Assembly (NCBI RefSeq): GCF_900109775.1
Contig: NZ_FOAX01000001.1
Span: 1,364,001-1,428,000, forward strand
Direction: 5' to 3'
DNA length: 64,000 nucleotides
From: Pseudoxanthomonas sp. GM95
GTDB lineage: Bacteria > Pseudomonadota > Gammaproteobacteria > Xanthomonadales > Xanthomonadaceae
Shown in pieces: positions 41,331-51,836 of this stretch (position 1 is the stretch's first letter; each line of letters begins with the position of its first letter). The notes below the pieces were generated by a model, which ran no database searches, was not told the DNA's origin, and worked only from the letters and a program-made list of their open reading frames with translations. A program made the position numbers and the translations under genes.

Positions 41331-42470
41331 ATGCTCACCCCAAGCCGCGTCTTCACCGCGGTCTCCTCCCCAACGGACCAGCAGCACTGGCCCAATGGCG
41401 CAGGTAGCGAATTGAACATCGTCATCGTCGACGATCAGGCGTCTGCGCGCACGATGCTGCGCCATGTGATCGAGGACATCGCCACCGAACTGGCGGTGCA
41501 CGACTTCGGCGATCCGCAGGTGGCCCTGGATTGGTGCAGCAACAATCGCACCGACCTGCTGCTGCTCGATTACCGCATGCCAGGCATGGATGGGCTGGAA
41601 TTCGCTCGCCGGTTCCGCCGCCTGCCGATGCACCGCGACATCCCCGTGATCCTGATCACCGTGGTCGGCGACGAGCCGATCCGCCAGGCCGCGCTGGAAG
41701 CAGGCGTCATCGATTTCCTGGTCAAGCCGGTGCGCCCGCGTGAGCTGCGCGCCCGTTGCCGCAACCTGCTGCAGCTGCGCCAGCAGTCGGAGAACGTCAA
41801 GCAGCGCGCGCTCTCGCTGGAGCAGCGCCTGCTGTCGAGCATGCACGAGGTCGAAGAGCGCGAGCGCGAGACGCTCTCGCGCCTGGCCCGCGCCATCGAG
41901 TACCGCGACAGCGGCACCAGCGCCTTCCTCGAACGCATGTCACGCATCGCCGCCCTGGTGGCCGAACAGCTGGGCATGGGCGAGGAAGACGTGCGCGCCA
42001 TCGAGTTGGCCGCACCGCTGCACGACATGGGCAAGATCGCGATTCCCGATGCCGTGCTGATGAAGCCCGGTCCGCTGGATCCCGATGAGCTGGCGATCAT
42101 GCGCCGCCATCCCAAGATCGGCCACGAACTGCTCAGCGGCAGCCAGAACCGCCTGATCCAGACCGGCGCGATCATCGCGCTACGCCACCACGAGCGCTAC
42201 GACGGCACCGGCTATCCCGATGGCCTGCGTGGCGAACAGATCCCGATCGAAGCGCGCATCGTCGCGGTCGCTGACGTGTTCGACGCGCTGATCTCCGCGC
42301 GCCCGTACAAGCCCGCGTGGACCCGCGACGCGGCGCTGGCCTATCTCTACGCGCAGCGTGGTCGCCTGTTCGACCCGGCCTGCGTCGACGCGCTGTTCCG
42401 CGGCCGCGAGCGGCTGGACAGCATCTGCGAACGTTATTCCACGCTGCAAGTCCGCCCCGGGTTGGAGTAG
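41331..42470 (+). CDS. rpfG: RpfG, HD-GYP response regulator (c-di-GMP phosphodiesterase)
   Basis: A 379-residue two-domain protein that links DSF sensing to c-di-GMP breakdown. The receiver domain has acidic pocket VIVDDQ at 32-37 and phospho-acceptor Asp80 in LLLLDYRMPGMDG, the same residue number as in Xanthomonas RpfG, and Lys in FLVKPVRP. The HD-GYP domain has HD at 231-232 (PLHDMGKIAIPD) and HHERYDGTGYPDGLRGE with GYP at 294-296, so the phosphodiesterase looks active. The ATG follows AGGTGG. Only three bases separate it from rpfC; rpfH, present between them in X. campestris, is absent here. Confidence 0.96.
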   Translation: MLTPSRVFTAVSSPTDQQHWPNGAGSELNIVIVDDQASARTMLRHVIEDIATELAVHDFGDPQVALDWCSNNRTDLLLLDYRMPGMDGLEFARRFRRLPMHRDIPVILITVVGDEPIRQAALEAGVIDFLVKPVRPRELRARCRNLLQLRQQSENVKQRALSLEQRLLSSMHEVEERERETLSRLARAIEYRDSGTSAFLERMSRIAALVAEQLGMGEEDVRAIELAAPLHDMGKIAIPDAVLMKPGPLDPDELAIMRRHPKIGHELLSGSQNRLIQTGAIIALRHHERYDGTGYPDGLRGEQIPIEARIVAVADVFDALISARPYKPAWTRDAALAYLYAQRGRLFDPACVDALFRGRERLDSICERYSTLQVRPGLE

Positions 42471-42473
42471 GTC

Positions 42474-44663
42474 ATGGATGCAATGCTGAGCAAGATCAGG
42501 GAGCGTCTGGCGCTTCGCCAGGACAGCGAGCACGGTCAGGCGTTGATCCGCATCCTGATCTTCAGCGGCGTCATCGTGTACCTGACCCTGTGTGCGCTGA
42601 CCCAGGTGCTCTCGCCGCAGGTCTACGTTGAATCGTTGATCATGAGCGTCATGGGCGTGTCCAGTGGCGCGCTGATCTTCCTGTGGATCCTGCAGCAGCC
42701 CGGCCGCTCCGACGTGCGTCGCGCGGCCGGCATGGTCGTCGACTACGGCCTGATGTGCACGGCCATGGCGATGAAGGGCGAACCGCTGTCCTGGCTGTAC
42801 GTGCTGATCATGTGGGTGACGGTCGGCAACGGCCTGCGCTTCGGTAGCCGCTATCTGATTGCCGCGATCGCGATGGGCTGCGTCGGTTTTGCTGGCGTGA
42901 TCGCCACCAATGCGTTCTGGCAGGCCAACATGAGTCTGTCGGTCGGCTTGTGGGTTGGCCTGATCGCGATCCCGCTGTACCTGTCGGGCCTGTTGAAGAA
43001 GCTGACCCGCGCCACCGCCGAAGCGCGTCGCGCCAACGAGGCCAAGAGCCGCTTCCTGGCCAACATGAGCCACGAGTTCCGCACGCCGCTCAATGGCCTG
43101 TCGGGCATGTCCGACCTGCTGGGCACCACCCAGCTCGACACCGAGCAGCGCGAATGCCTGTCCACCATCCAGGCCTCGACCCGCAGCATGCTGGCGCTGG
43201 TCGAGGACGTGCTGGATATCTCGGCCATCGAGGCCGGCAAGCTGCGCCTGGATGAAAGCGAGTTCTCGCCGCGCGAGCTGGTCCAGCATGTCGGCTTCAT
43301 CATGCAGCCGCAGGCGCGCACCAAGCACCTGGATTACGTGGTCAACATCGCCGAGGACGTGCCGCAGAAGGTGCGCGGCGATGCGCGCCACCTGCGCCAG
43401 ATCCTGACCAACCTGGTCGGTAACGCGGTCAAGTTCACCGAGCGCGGCGGCGTGCGCGTGCACGTGGCGATGGAGAGCGGCGTCGATGAAGCGACGGCAT
43501 CGCTGACCTTTACCGTGATCGATACCGGCATCGGCATCCCGGCGCGCCTGCAGGCGCGCTTGTTCGACGCGTTCGAACAGGCAGACGTCAGTTTGAGCCG
43601 CCGCTATGGCGGCACGGGCCTGGGCACCACGATCGCCAAGGGCCTGGCCGAAGCCATGGGTGGCAACATCGGTTTCGAAAGCGAGATGGGCCTGGGCAGT
43701 ACCTTCTGGGTCAAGCTGCCTTTCAAGGTCGTCGATGCCGAGCCGGGCGTGGTGCCGCGTGGTCCGTCGGTGGTCGAGGCTGCCGAAGAGACGCCGGAAA
43801 ACGTCATCGCGTTCTCCGATCCGTTCCTGCGCCACCGCGCGCGTGTGCGTAGCATGCAGATCCTGGTGGCCGACGACCACGAGGCCAATCGCATGGTCGT
43901 GCAGCGCCTGCTGCAGAAGGCCGGCCACCGCATCAACTGCGTCGGTGGCGGCGAGGAAGTGCTCGACGCGCTGGAAGTGTCGGACTACGACGCGGTGATC
44001 ATCGACCTGCACATGCCCGGTGTCAGCGGCCTGGACCTGCTCAAGCAGCTCAAGGTCATGCAGGCCGGCGGCGGCCCGGTGACCCCGGTCATCGTGCTGA
44101 GCGCCGATGTCACGCCCGAGTCAATCAGCCGCTGCGAGCAGGCGGGTGCCCGCGCTTTCATGGCCAAACCGGTGGTGGCGGTGCGCCTGCTGGACGTGCT
44201 GGCCGAGATCGCCGGAAACGCCAAGATCATCGCGCCGATGCGTCCTCAGCTGGAGCGCCAGTCCACCCAGATCAACTACGACGAGATCCTGGATTCGGGC
44301 GTACTGGATGAACTCAGTGCGCTGGGTATGGGAGAAGAATTCGAGCGCGAGTTCATCGCGCAGTGTTTGTCCGACGCTGATGGCTGTATCGCCGCGATCG
44401 GGGAATCGATGGAGCGTCGCCAGATCGACCAAGTCCGCGACCACGCCCATGCGCTCAAGGGCGTGTCGAGCAACCTGGGCCTGAGCCGCCTGGCCGCATG
44501 CAGTGGTGAGCTGATGCGGCTAAGCGACTGGCAGGCCTCGCAGGAATGGCGCACGCGCCTGTCGGTGATCAAGTCCGAGCTGGCCCATGCCCGCACCGCC
44601 TTGGACGTGCGACTCAAGAACAAGCACCAGCAGGCGCGCGAAAACCGCAACGAATCGGTCTGA
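42474..44663 (+). CDS. rpfC: RpfC, hybrid sensor kinase for the DSF signal
   Basis: A 729-residue membrane kinase. The short N-terminal sensor before helix 1 keeps the Arg15, Asp17-Ser18-Glu19 and Gln22 pattern reported as needed for DSF binding in Xanthomonas RpfC. About five membrane helices span residues 25-173. The HisKA domain has His200 ([12 protein letters not shown]); the ATPase has [21 protein letters not shown] and [15 protein letters not shown]. The receiver has Asp511 ([13 protein letters not shown]), and the C-terminal Hpt has His659 ([13 protein letters not shown]). It passes phosphate through these four sites to RpfG, and it also restrains RpfF by direct binding in Xanthomonas. 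It converges with rpfF with a 27-base gap. Confidence 0.96.
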   Translation: MDAMLSKIRERLALRQDSEHGQALIRILIFSGVIVYLTLCALTQVLSPQVYVESLIMSVMGVSSGALIFLWILQQPGRSDVRRAAGMVVDYGLMCTAMAMKGEPLSWLYVLIMWVTVGNGLRFGSRYLIAAIAMGCVGFAGVIATNAFWQANMSLSVGLWVGLIAIPLYLSGLLKKLTRATAEARRANEAKSRFLANMSHEFRTPLNGLSGMSDLLGTTQLDTEQRECLSTIQASTRSMLALVEDVLDISAIEAGKLRLDESEFSPRELVQHVGFIMQPQARTKHLDYVVNIAEDVPQKVRGDARHLRQILTNLVGNAVKFTERGGVRVHVAMESGVDEATASLTFTVIDTGIGIPARLQARLFDAFEQADVSLSRRYGGTGLGTTIAKGLAEAMGGNIGFESEMGLGSTFWVKLPFKVVDAEPGVVPRGPSVVEAAEETPENVIAFSDPFLRHRARVRSMQILVADDHEANRMVVQRLLQKAGHRINCVGGGEEVLDALEVSDYDAVIIDLHMPGVSGLDLLKQLKVMQAGGGPVTPVIVLSADVTPESISRCEQAGARAFMAKPVVAVRLLDVLAEIAGNAKIIAPMRPQLERQSTQINYDEILDSGVLDELSALGMGEEFEREFIAQCLSDADGCIAAIGESMERRQIDQVRDHAHALKGVSSNLGLSRLAACSGELMRLSDWQASQEWRTRLSVIKSELAHARTALDVRLKNKHQQARENRNESV

Positions 44664-44690
44664 TCCGATCCGCCGTCAGAACGGCATCGA

Positions 44691-45563
44691 TCAGGCGGCG
44701 TGTGCGGCGGAACGGCGTTCCTGCGCGCGCACGATGCGCTCCATCATGCGCAGCGACTTGTCGCCGAGGGCCAGGGCGGTATCGACCCAGATCTCGGTGA
44801 TGTCCATCAGCTCGTCGTAGCTCACGCGCTGGCTGATGTTGCGCACCTGGTTCATCGCAAGATGCGCGTGCGGCGCACGCTGCTGCTGGCGGATCAGGTC
44901 CTGCACCGCCGCCTGGCCCTGGCCCTTGCCGACGAGGATGTCGACCACGCCCATCCGGTACATGTCTTCGCTCTTGTACATCACGCCATCCAGCACCAGG
45001 CGCTCGGCCAGCTGCGGCGAGACGCGCTTGCACAGGAACGAGTAGGCGCCCATGCCCGGGAACAGGCCGAACAGCACTTCCGGCAGACCCATTTCGACGC
45101 CTTCCTCGGCCACGATGGTGTGGCAGGCCAGCGCCATTTCCAGGCCACCGCCGAGTGCATCGCCCTGCAGCAGTGCGATCGTGCGCACGTCACCGCCCAG
45201 CCCGGTCTGCAGGATGTTGACCCCGTCGATGCAACGACGCGCGTACTGCAGCAGATGCTCGCGGTCACGGCTACGGATCAGGCGGCCGAACAGTTCCAAG
45301 TCTCCGCCCAGGTTGAACGCCGAACCTTCCGACGCCAGCACGAAGTGACGCAGGCGTCCGGCCTGCCGTTCCTGCGAGTTGTTGTGGGTGATCGACGAGG
45401 TAAAACCCCACATTTCTTCGAGCAACTGCGGACGGAAGCAGGGGCGGGCGCCTGCCTGTGCGTCGTGGTGCATGTACAGCCAGTGGCAGTTGTTGTCCGG
45501 CGAAGATTCGGTGCGGATGGTGTGGAAATCGCGCGCGCGGTGGAGTTTTTCAATGGTGCTCAT
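44691..45563 (-). CDS. rpfF: RpfF, DSF synthase (crotonase fold)
   Basis: A 290-residue enzyme of the enoyl-CoA hydratase fold that makes the diffusible signal factor, cis-11-methyl-2-dodecenoic acid or a relative, by thioester cleavage and dehydration of acyl-ACP. The oxyanion motif is GSAFNLGGDLELFG. The two catalytic Glu residues, Glu141 and Glu161 in Xanthomonas, appear here as Glu142 (GDALGGGLEMALAC) and Glu162 (MGLPEVLFGLFPGMGAYS). Length and N-terminus match. Its own transcription is likely, because rpfB upstream ends in a terminator. The gene is convergent with rpfC. Confidence 0.96.
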   Translation of the reverse strand: MSTIEKLHRARDFHTIRTESSPDNNCHWLYMHHDAQAGARPCFRPQLLEEMWGFTSSITHNNSQERQAGRLRHFVLASEGSAFNLGGDLELFGRLIRSRDREHLLQYARRCIDGVNILQTGLGGDVRTIALLQGDALGGGLEMALACHTIVAEEGVEMGLPEVLFGLFPGMGAYSFLCKRVSPQLAERLVLDGVMYKSEDMYRMGVVDILVGKGQGQAAVQDLIRQQQRAPHAHLAMNQVRNISQRVSYDELMDITEIWVDTALALGDKSLRMMERIVRAQERRSAAHAA

Positions 45564-45655
45564 TGGGGCGGGTCCTTGGGGGTGTCAAAGGGAAGCGCTA
45601 CGCCGGGGGTCGTCGCGTAGCCGATCCTACACCTGAACCAAGTGTTAAATGCGTC

Positions 45656-45690
45656 AAAAAAATCGCCATAAGTCAACGACTTATGGCGAT
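45656..45690 (-). terminator. Rho-independent terminator after rpfB
   Basis: On the minus strand ATCGCCATAAGTC pairs perfectly with GACTTATGGCGAT (13 pairs, loop of three) and is followed by seven T. It lies about 145 bases after the rpfB stop and 90 bases before the rpfF start, separating the two units. Confidence 0.92.
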
Positions 45691-45706
45691 CTTGGACACT
45701 CCAGAT

Positions 45707-45730
45707 TTTATGTGACGCGCGTCACTTAAA
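45707..45730. promoter_or_regulatory. CRP/Clp-type palindromic binding site between rpfB and rpfF
   Basis: A palindrome of 24 bases with a single mismatched pair. The core GTGACGCGCGTCAC is perfect and reads TGTGA-N6-TCACT, one base off the CRP consensus TGTGA-N6-TCACA; AT-rich flanks (TTTA and TAAA) extend the symmetry. In Xanthomonas the CRP relative Clp binds such sites and is released by c-di-GMP. Its centre is about 155 bases upstream of the rpfF start. Binding is inferred, not shown. Confidence 0.6.
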
Positions 45731-45835
45731 GTGAAATCGTCACTCGCCGTCTCTCCTTCGGCACGGCATCATCCCAAGGTTTCGTCAGGCGGGCTTAGCG
45801 ACAACCGGGCTGCATTCTGCACCCGGCGCGTGCAC

Positions 45836-47524
45836 TCAATGCGCGGTTTTTTCCTGCTGGCGCAAGTCCTTGCGCAGGATCTTGCCGACGTTGGTCTTGG
45901 GCAGTTCGGTACGGAATTCCACATGACGCGGCTGCTTGTAGCCGGTCAGGTTTTCGCGGCAGAACGCCTTGACCTGCTCGACGGTGAGGCTCGGATCCTT
46001 GCGCACGATGAAGACCTTGACCGTCTCGCCCGAGCGCTCGTCCGGCACGCCGATCGCCGCTACTTCCAGCACGCCGGGCATGCCGGCGACGACGTCCTCG
46101 ACCTCGTTGGGATACACGTTGAATCCCGAGACCAGGATCATGTCCTTCTTGCGGTCCACGATGTAGAAGAAGCCCTTGGCATCCATGCGCGCCATGTCGC
46201 CGGTGTGCAGCCAGCCATCGGCGTCCATGACCTTGGCGGTCTCGTCGGGACGGTTCCAGTAGCCCTTCATCACCTGCGGCCCCTTGATGCACAGCTCGCC
46301 GACGGCATCGCCGCCGCCGGGGACGATGTTGCCGTCGTCATCCTTGAGGCAGCAGTCCGTGGACGGCACCGGCAGGCCGATCGAGCCGTTGTAGCTGGCC
46401 AGGTCGATCGGGTTGATGCAGGCCGCGGGTGAGGTTTCGGTCAGGCCGTAAGCTTCCACCAAAGTAACCCCGGTGACCTGCTGCCAACGGTCGGCGACCG
46501 AGTGCTGCACGGCCATGCCGCCGCCGAGCGTCAGGTGCACGCGGCTGAAATCGATCTTGTCGAAGCCCGGCGTATTGAGCAGGCCGTTGAAGAGCGTGTT
46601 GACGCCGGTAATGGCGGTGAACGGCGCTTTGGACAGCTCCTTGACGAAGCCCTTCATGTCGCGCGGATTGGTGATCAGGTGGTTGAGGCCACCGAATTTC
46701 ATGAAGACCAGGCAGTTCGCCGTCAACGCGAAGATGTGGTAAAGCGGCAGCGCGGTGATGATGTATTCCTCGCCCGGGCGCGCCTTGACGCCGATCCAGG
46801 TCGAGGCCTGCTGCATGTTAGCCACCAGGTTGCGGTGGGTGAGCATCGCGCCCTTGGCCACGCCGGTGGTGCCGCCGGTGTACTGCAGGAAAGCGATGTC
46901 GCCCGGCTGGATATCCAGCTTCGGCAGCGGCTTGCCCTTGCCGAACGCCAGCGCATCGCGGAAGCGGACGGCGCCGTTGATCTCGTAGTCCGGCACCATC
47001 TTCTTGACGTAGCGCAGGACGAAATTCACCAGCGGGCCCTTGGGGAAGCCCAGCATGTCGCCCAGCGCGGTGGTGATGACGTGCTTGACCGGTGTGCCGG
47101 TCAGCGCCTCGGCGGCGGTGTCGCCGAAGTTGTCGACCACGATCAGCGCCGAAGCACCGGAATCTTCCAGCTGGTGGTGCAGCTCGCGTGCGGTGTAGAG
47201 CGGGTTGACGTTCACCACGGTCAGCCCGGCGCGCAGGATGCCGAAGATCGAGATCGGATACTGCAGGCAGTTGGGCATCATCACCGCGACGCGGTCGCCG
47301 CGCTTGAGCTTGAGCTCATGCAGCAGGTAGCTGGCCATCTGTTGGCTCAGTACATCGATGTCGGCGTAGGTCAGGACCTTGCCGAAGTTGGAGAACGCCG
47401 GACGCTCGCGGTATTTCTCGATGGCCGTTTCCAGCACCGAGGCGACGGAGCGGTATTCCTCGACGTCGATGTCGTGCGGGATGCCGTTGGGATAGCTGGC
47501 AAACCAGGGCCGGTCTTGCGTCAT
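45836..47524 (-). CDS. rpfB: RpfB, long-chain fatty acyl-CoA ligase (FadD-like)
   Basis: A 562-residue AMP-forming ligase. Key motifs are the P-loop YTGGTTGVAKGAMLTHRN, YGLTETSP, GWLHTGDMA and the hinge/CoA region ILVSGFNVYPNEVEDV with the catalytic Lys in KTNVGKILRKDLR. In Xanthomonas RpfB activates free fatty acids and takes part in DSF turnover. The start after GGGAGGGG fits the family length; the frame stays open 136 codons further upstream but that part lies antisense to the following lipoprotein gene. It is the neighbour of rpfF, with a terminator and a CRP-type site between them. Confidence 0.95.
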   Translation of the reverse strand: MTQDRPWFASYPNGIPHDIDVEEYRSVASVLETAIEKYRERPAFSNFGKVLTYADIDVLSQQMASYLLHELKLKRGDRVAVMMPNCLQYPISIFGILRAGLTVVNVNPLYTARELHHQLEDSGASALIVVDNFGDTAAEALTGTPVKHVITTALGDMLGFPKGPLVNFVLRYVKKMVPDYEINGAVRFRDALAFGKGKPLPKLDIQPGDIAFLQYTGGTTGVAKGAMLTHRNLVANMQQASTWIGVKARPGEEYIITALPLYHIFALTANCLVFMKFGGLNHLITNPRDMKGFVKELSKAPFTAITGVNTLFNGLLNTPGFDKIDFSRVHLTLGGGMAVQHSVADRWQQVTGVTLVEAYGLTETSPAACINPIDLASYNGSIGLPVPSTDCCLKDDDGNIVPGGGDAVGELCIKGPQVMKGYWNRPDETAKVMDADGWLHTGDMARMDAKGFFYIVDRKKDMILVSGFNVYPNEVEDVVAGMPGVLEVAAIGVPDERSGETVKVFIVRKDPSLTVEQVKAFCRENLTGYKQPRHVEFRTELPKTNVGKILRKDLRQQEKTAH

Positions 47525-47648
47525 CTTGTCTGCCCCTCCCAGGGTGCTAAGGTCGGGCGCCCGCCGGGCGATCCGGCGTCCCCTGAAAAATGTGGCGATG
47601 AGCATACCGGCAGGCGACAGAAACCGGAATCTTTCGATACTGGCGCGG

Positions 47649-48068
47649 ATGGTGCGCTGGACCGGGTTGGTCGCGCTGCTGGCGGTGTGCGTGGCCTGCA
47701 GCCGGCCCGATCCCGAGGCGCGCCTGCGTGCTGACATCGCGGCCATGCAGCAGGACATCCAGGCCCGCAAGCCGGGCGAGGTGATGGATCGGGTCGCCGA
47801 GGACTTCGCCGGCAACGGCGGAATGGACCGCGAAGGCCTGCACAACCTGCTTCGCGTGCAGTTCCTGGCCAATGCCGACGTCGGTGCCACGATCGGCCCG
47901 ATGGAGGTAACCCTCCAGGGCGACCACGCCACGGTGCGTTTCAGCGCGCTGTTGACCGGTGGCAGCGGGCGCTGGATTCCCGACCAGGCGGGCGCATATC
48001 AGGTCACCACCGGCTGGCGGCTGGAAGGTGGCGACTGGAAGCTCTACACCGCGCAATGGTCGCGTTGA
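47649..48068 (+). CDS. Small putative lipoprotein, NTF2-like
   Basis: A 139-residue protein with a short signal peptide, MVRWTGLVALLAVCVAC, where Cys17 would be lipidated. The mature part is acidic and begins PDPEARLRADIAAMQQDIQ, followed by EDFAGNGGMDREGLHNLLRV and a beta-rich end WRLEGGDWKLYTAQWSR, consistent with an NTF2-like fold. An ATG 51 bases upstream is in frame and would add 17 polar residues; both starts lack strong ribosome sites, so the start is uncertain. It lies head-to-head with rpfB and convergent with acnA. Function unknown. Confidence 0.72.
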   Translation: MVRWTGLVALLAVCVACSRPDPEARLRADIAAMQQDIQARKPGEVMDRVAEDFAGNGGMDREGLHNLLRVQFLANADVGATIGPMEVTLQGDHATVRFSALLTGGSGRWIPDQAGAYQVTTGWRLEGGDWKLYTAQWSR

Positions 48069-48100
48069 GCTGGAAAGGATCGCGCTGATCTGAAAAGAAG

Positions 48101-48125
48101 AAGGCCCCGCAGTGCGGGGCCTTTT
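48101..48125. terminator. Terminator shared by the lipoprotein and acnA
   Basis: AAGGCCCCGC pairs with GCGGGGCCTT around a three-base loop, followed by TTTTC on the plus strand and a T-rich stretch on the minus strand, so it can serve both convergent genes. Confidence 0.87.
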
Positions 48126-48168
48126 CTATGGTGCCGATGACAATCGCGTCAGGCGAAGCGCCTGTGGC

Positions 48169-50937
<2,769 letters not shown>

Positions 50938-51095
50938 ACTTGTGCTCCTGTTCGATGTGACTTGCCCATCGCCGGTGCGGCAGGGCTGGCTGCTCGATGA
51001 CCACCTGATCCTGTTCAGTATCGGCGCCGGTGCGTGACAGAGGGGTGTCCGCGCAGAGGCATCTGAGACGGGCTGTGGCTCAGCTTTCCGCTAAC

Positions 51096-51133
51096 AGTAT
51101 GGAACTCCAAGTATGTATAATCTGTGCATACTT
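51096..51133. promoter_or_regulatory. Autoregulatory operator and -10 box of the toxin-antitoxin operon
   Basis: AGTATG occurs at 51096 and again at 51110, and the inverse CATACT at 51127. The second copy and its inverse form AAGTATG-N11-CATACTT, and a perfect -10 box, TATAAT, lies inside the loop at 51116-51121. A repressor bound here would block the promoter, the usual mode of autoregulation by AbrB-type antitoxins. No strong -35 was seen. Confidence 0.62.
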
Positions 51134-51146
51134 CAAGGGGCATTCC

Positions 51147-51377
51147 ATGGAAGCCACGGTCGCCGAACGCGGTCAGATCACCCTTCCCAAGGCCGTCCGC
51201 GACGCGCTCGGCCTGACCAAGGGCACATTGTTGAAGGTTGAACTCGACGGCAGCCGCATCGTGCTGCGCAAGAGCGTCGACGACGCGATTTCCAAGGCCC
51301 GTGGGCGTTTTGCGCTGGATGGATTCGAATCGCCCGAGGCCGCCGTGCGCGCCACCCGCGAGCCGTCCAAGGCCTGA
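51147..51377 (+). CDS. AbrB/MazE-family antitoxin
   Basis: A 76-residue protein with the SpoVT-AbrB swapped-hairpin fold: ATVAERGQITLPKAVRDALGL, then KGTLLKVELDGSRIVLR. The C-terminal half (about residues 44-76) is the likely toxin-binding tail. It should bind the AGTATG repeats just upstream and neutralise the following PIN protein. A start further upstream is open but would place the promoter inside the gene; the chosen ATG follows AAGGGG. The stop lies 20 bases before the GTG of the toxin gene. Confidence 0.88.
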   Translation: MEATVAERGQITLPKAVRDALGLTKGTLLKVELDGSRIVLRKSVDDAISKARGRFALDGFESPEAAVRATREPSKA

Positions 51378-51397
51378 GCAAGTAACGAGCCCCTGAC

Positions 51398-51796
51398 GTG
51401 ATTGCCATCGATTCCCCCGTGCTGGTCGACCTGCTGGCCAATGGCCCCCAGGCCGACGCCGCCGAAGCCTGCCTGCGCCAATGCCTGGCCAACGGTCGCG
51501 TGGTTGTGTGCGACGTGGCCCTGGCCGAAGTCTGCGGCGCGCTGCGCAACGGCACCGAGGCTCTGGGCGTGCTGGAAGAGATGGGCATCCATTTCAACGC
51601 GCTGGAAGCCAAATCCGCCCTGCGCGCGGGTGAAATGCAACGGCGCTATCGTCAGCGTGGCGGTGGTCCGCAGACGCTGCCGGATTTCCTGGTCGGGGCG
51701 CATGCGCTGTTGCAGTGCGACGCGCTGATCACCTACAGCCAGCCGTTCTATCGCGACTACTTCAAGGGCCTGCGCCTGATCGTGCCGCAGGTCTGA
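51398..51796 (+). CDS. PIN-domain toxin (VapC-like)
   Basis: A 132-residue predicted ribonuclease. Acidic residues are at Asp5 ([13 protein letters not shown]), Glu44 ([11 protein letters not shown]) and Asp96 ([13 protein letters not shown]). The fourth canonical acid, in the usual TxDxxF motif, is replaced ([12 protein letters not shown]), though an Asp occurs a few residues later. VapC toxins normally cleave tRNA or rRNA; here activity may be altered. GTG start; it forms an operon with the upstream antitoxin and is followed by acnB after 40 bases. The pair lies between acnA and acnB. Confidence 0.82.
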   Translation: MIAIDSPVLVDLLANGPQADAAEACLRQCLANGRVVVCDVALAEVCGALRNGTEALGVLEEMGIHFNALEAKSALRAGEMQRRYRQRGGGPQTLPDFLVGAHALLQCDALITYSQPFYRDYFKGLRLIVPQV

Positions 51797-51836
51797 GTTC
51801 CACCCACTTTATTTACGCATCAACCGGGAGTTGACC

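Noticed and set aside
45630-45657. Sigma-70 promoter of rpfF starting with TTGACG on the minus strand
   Set aside because: The -35-like TTGACG overlaps the rpfB terminator T-run and no -10 lies at 16-18 bases; TAGGAT is 22 bases away.
47525-47932. N-terminal extension of rpfB by 136 codons
   Set aside because: The added part is antisense to a lipoprotein gene, has no RpfB/FadD features, and the internal ATG has a strong GGGAGGGG site.
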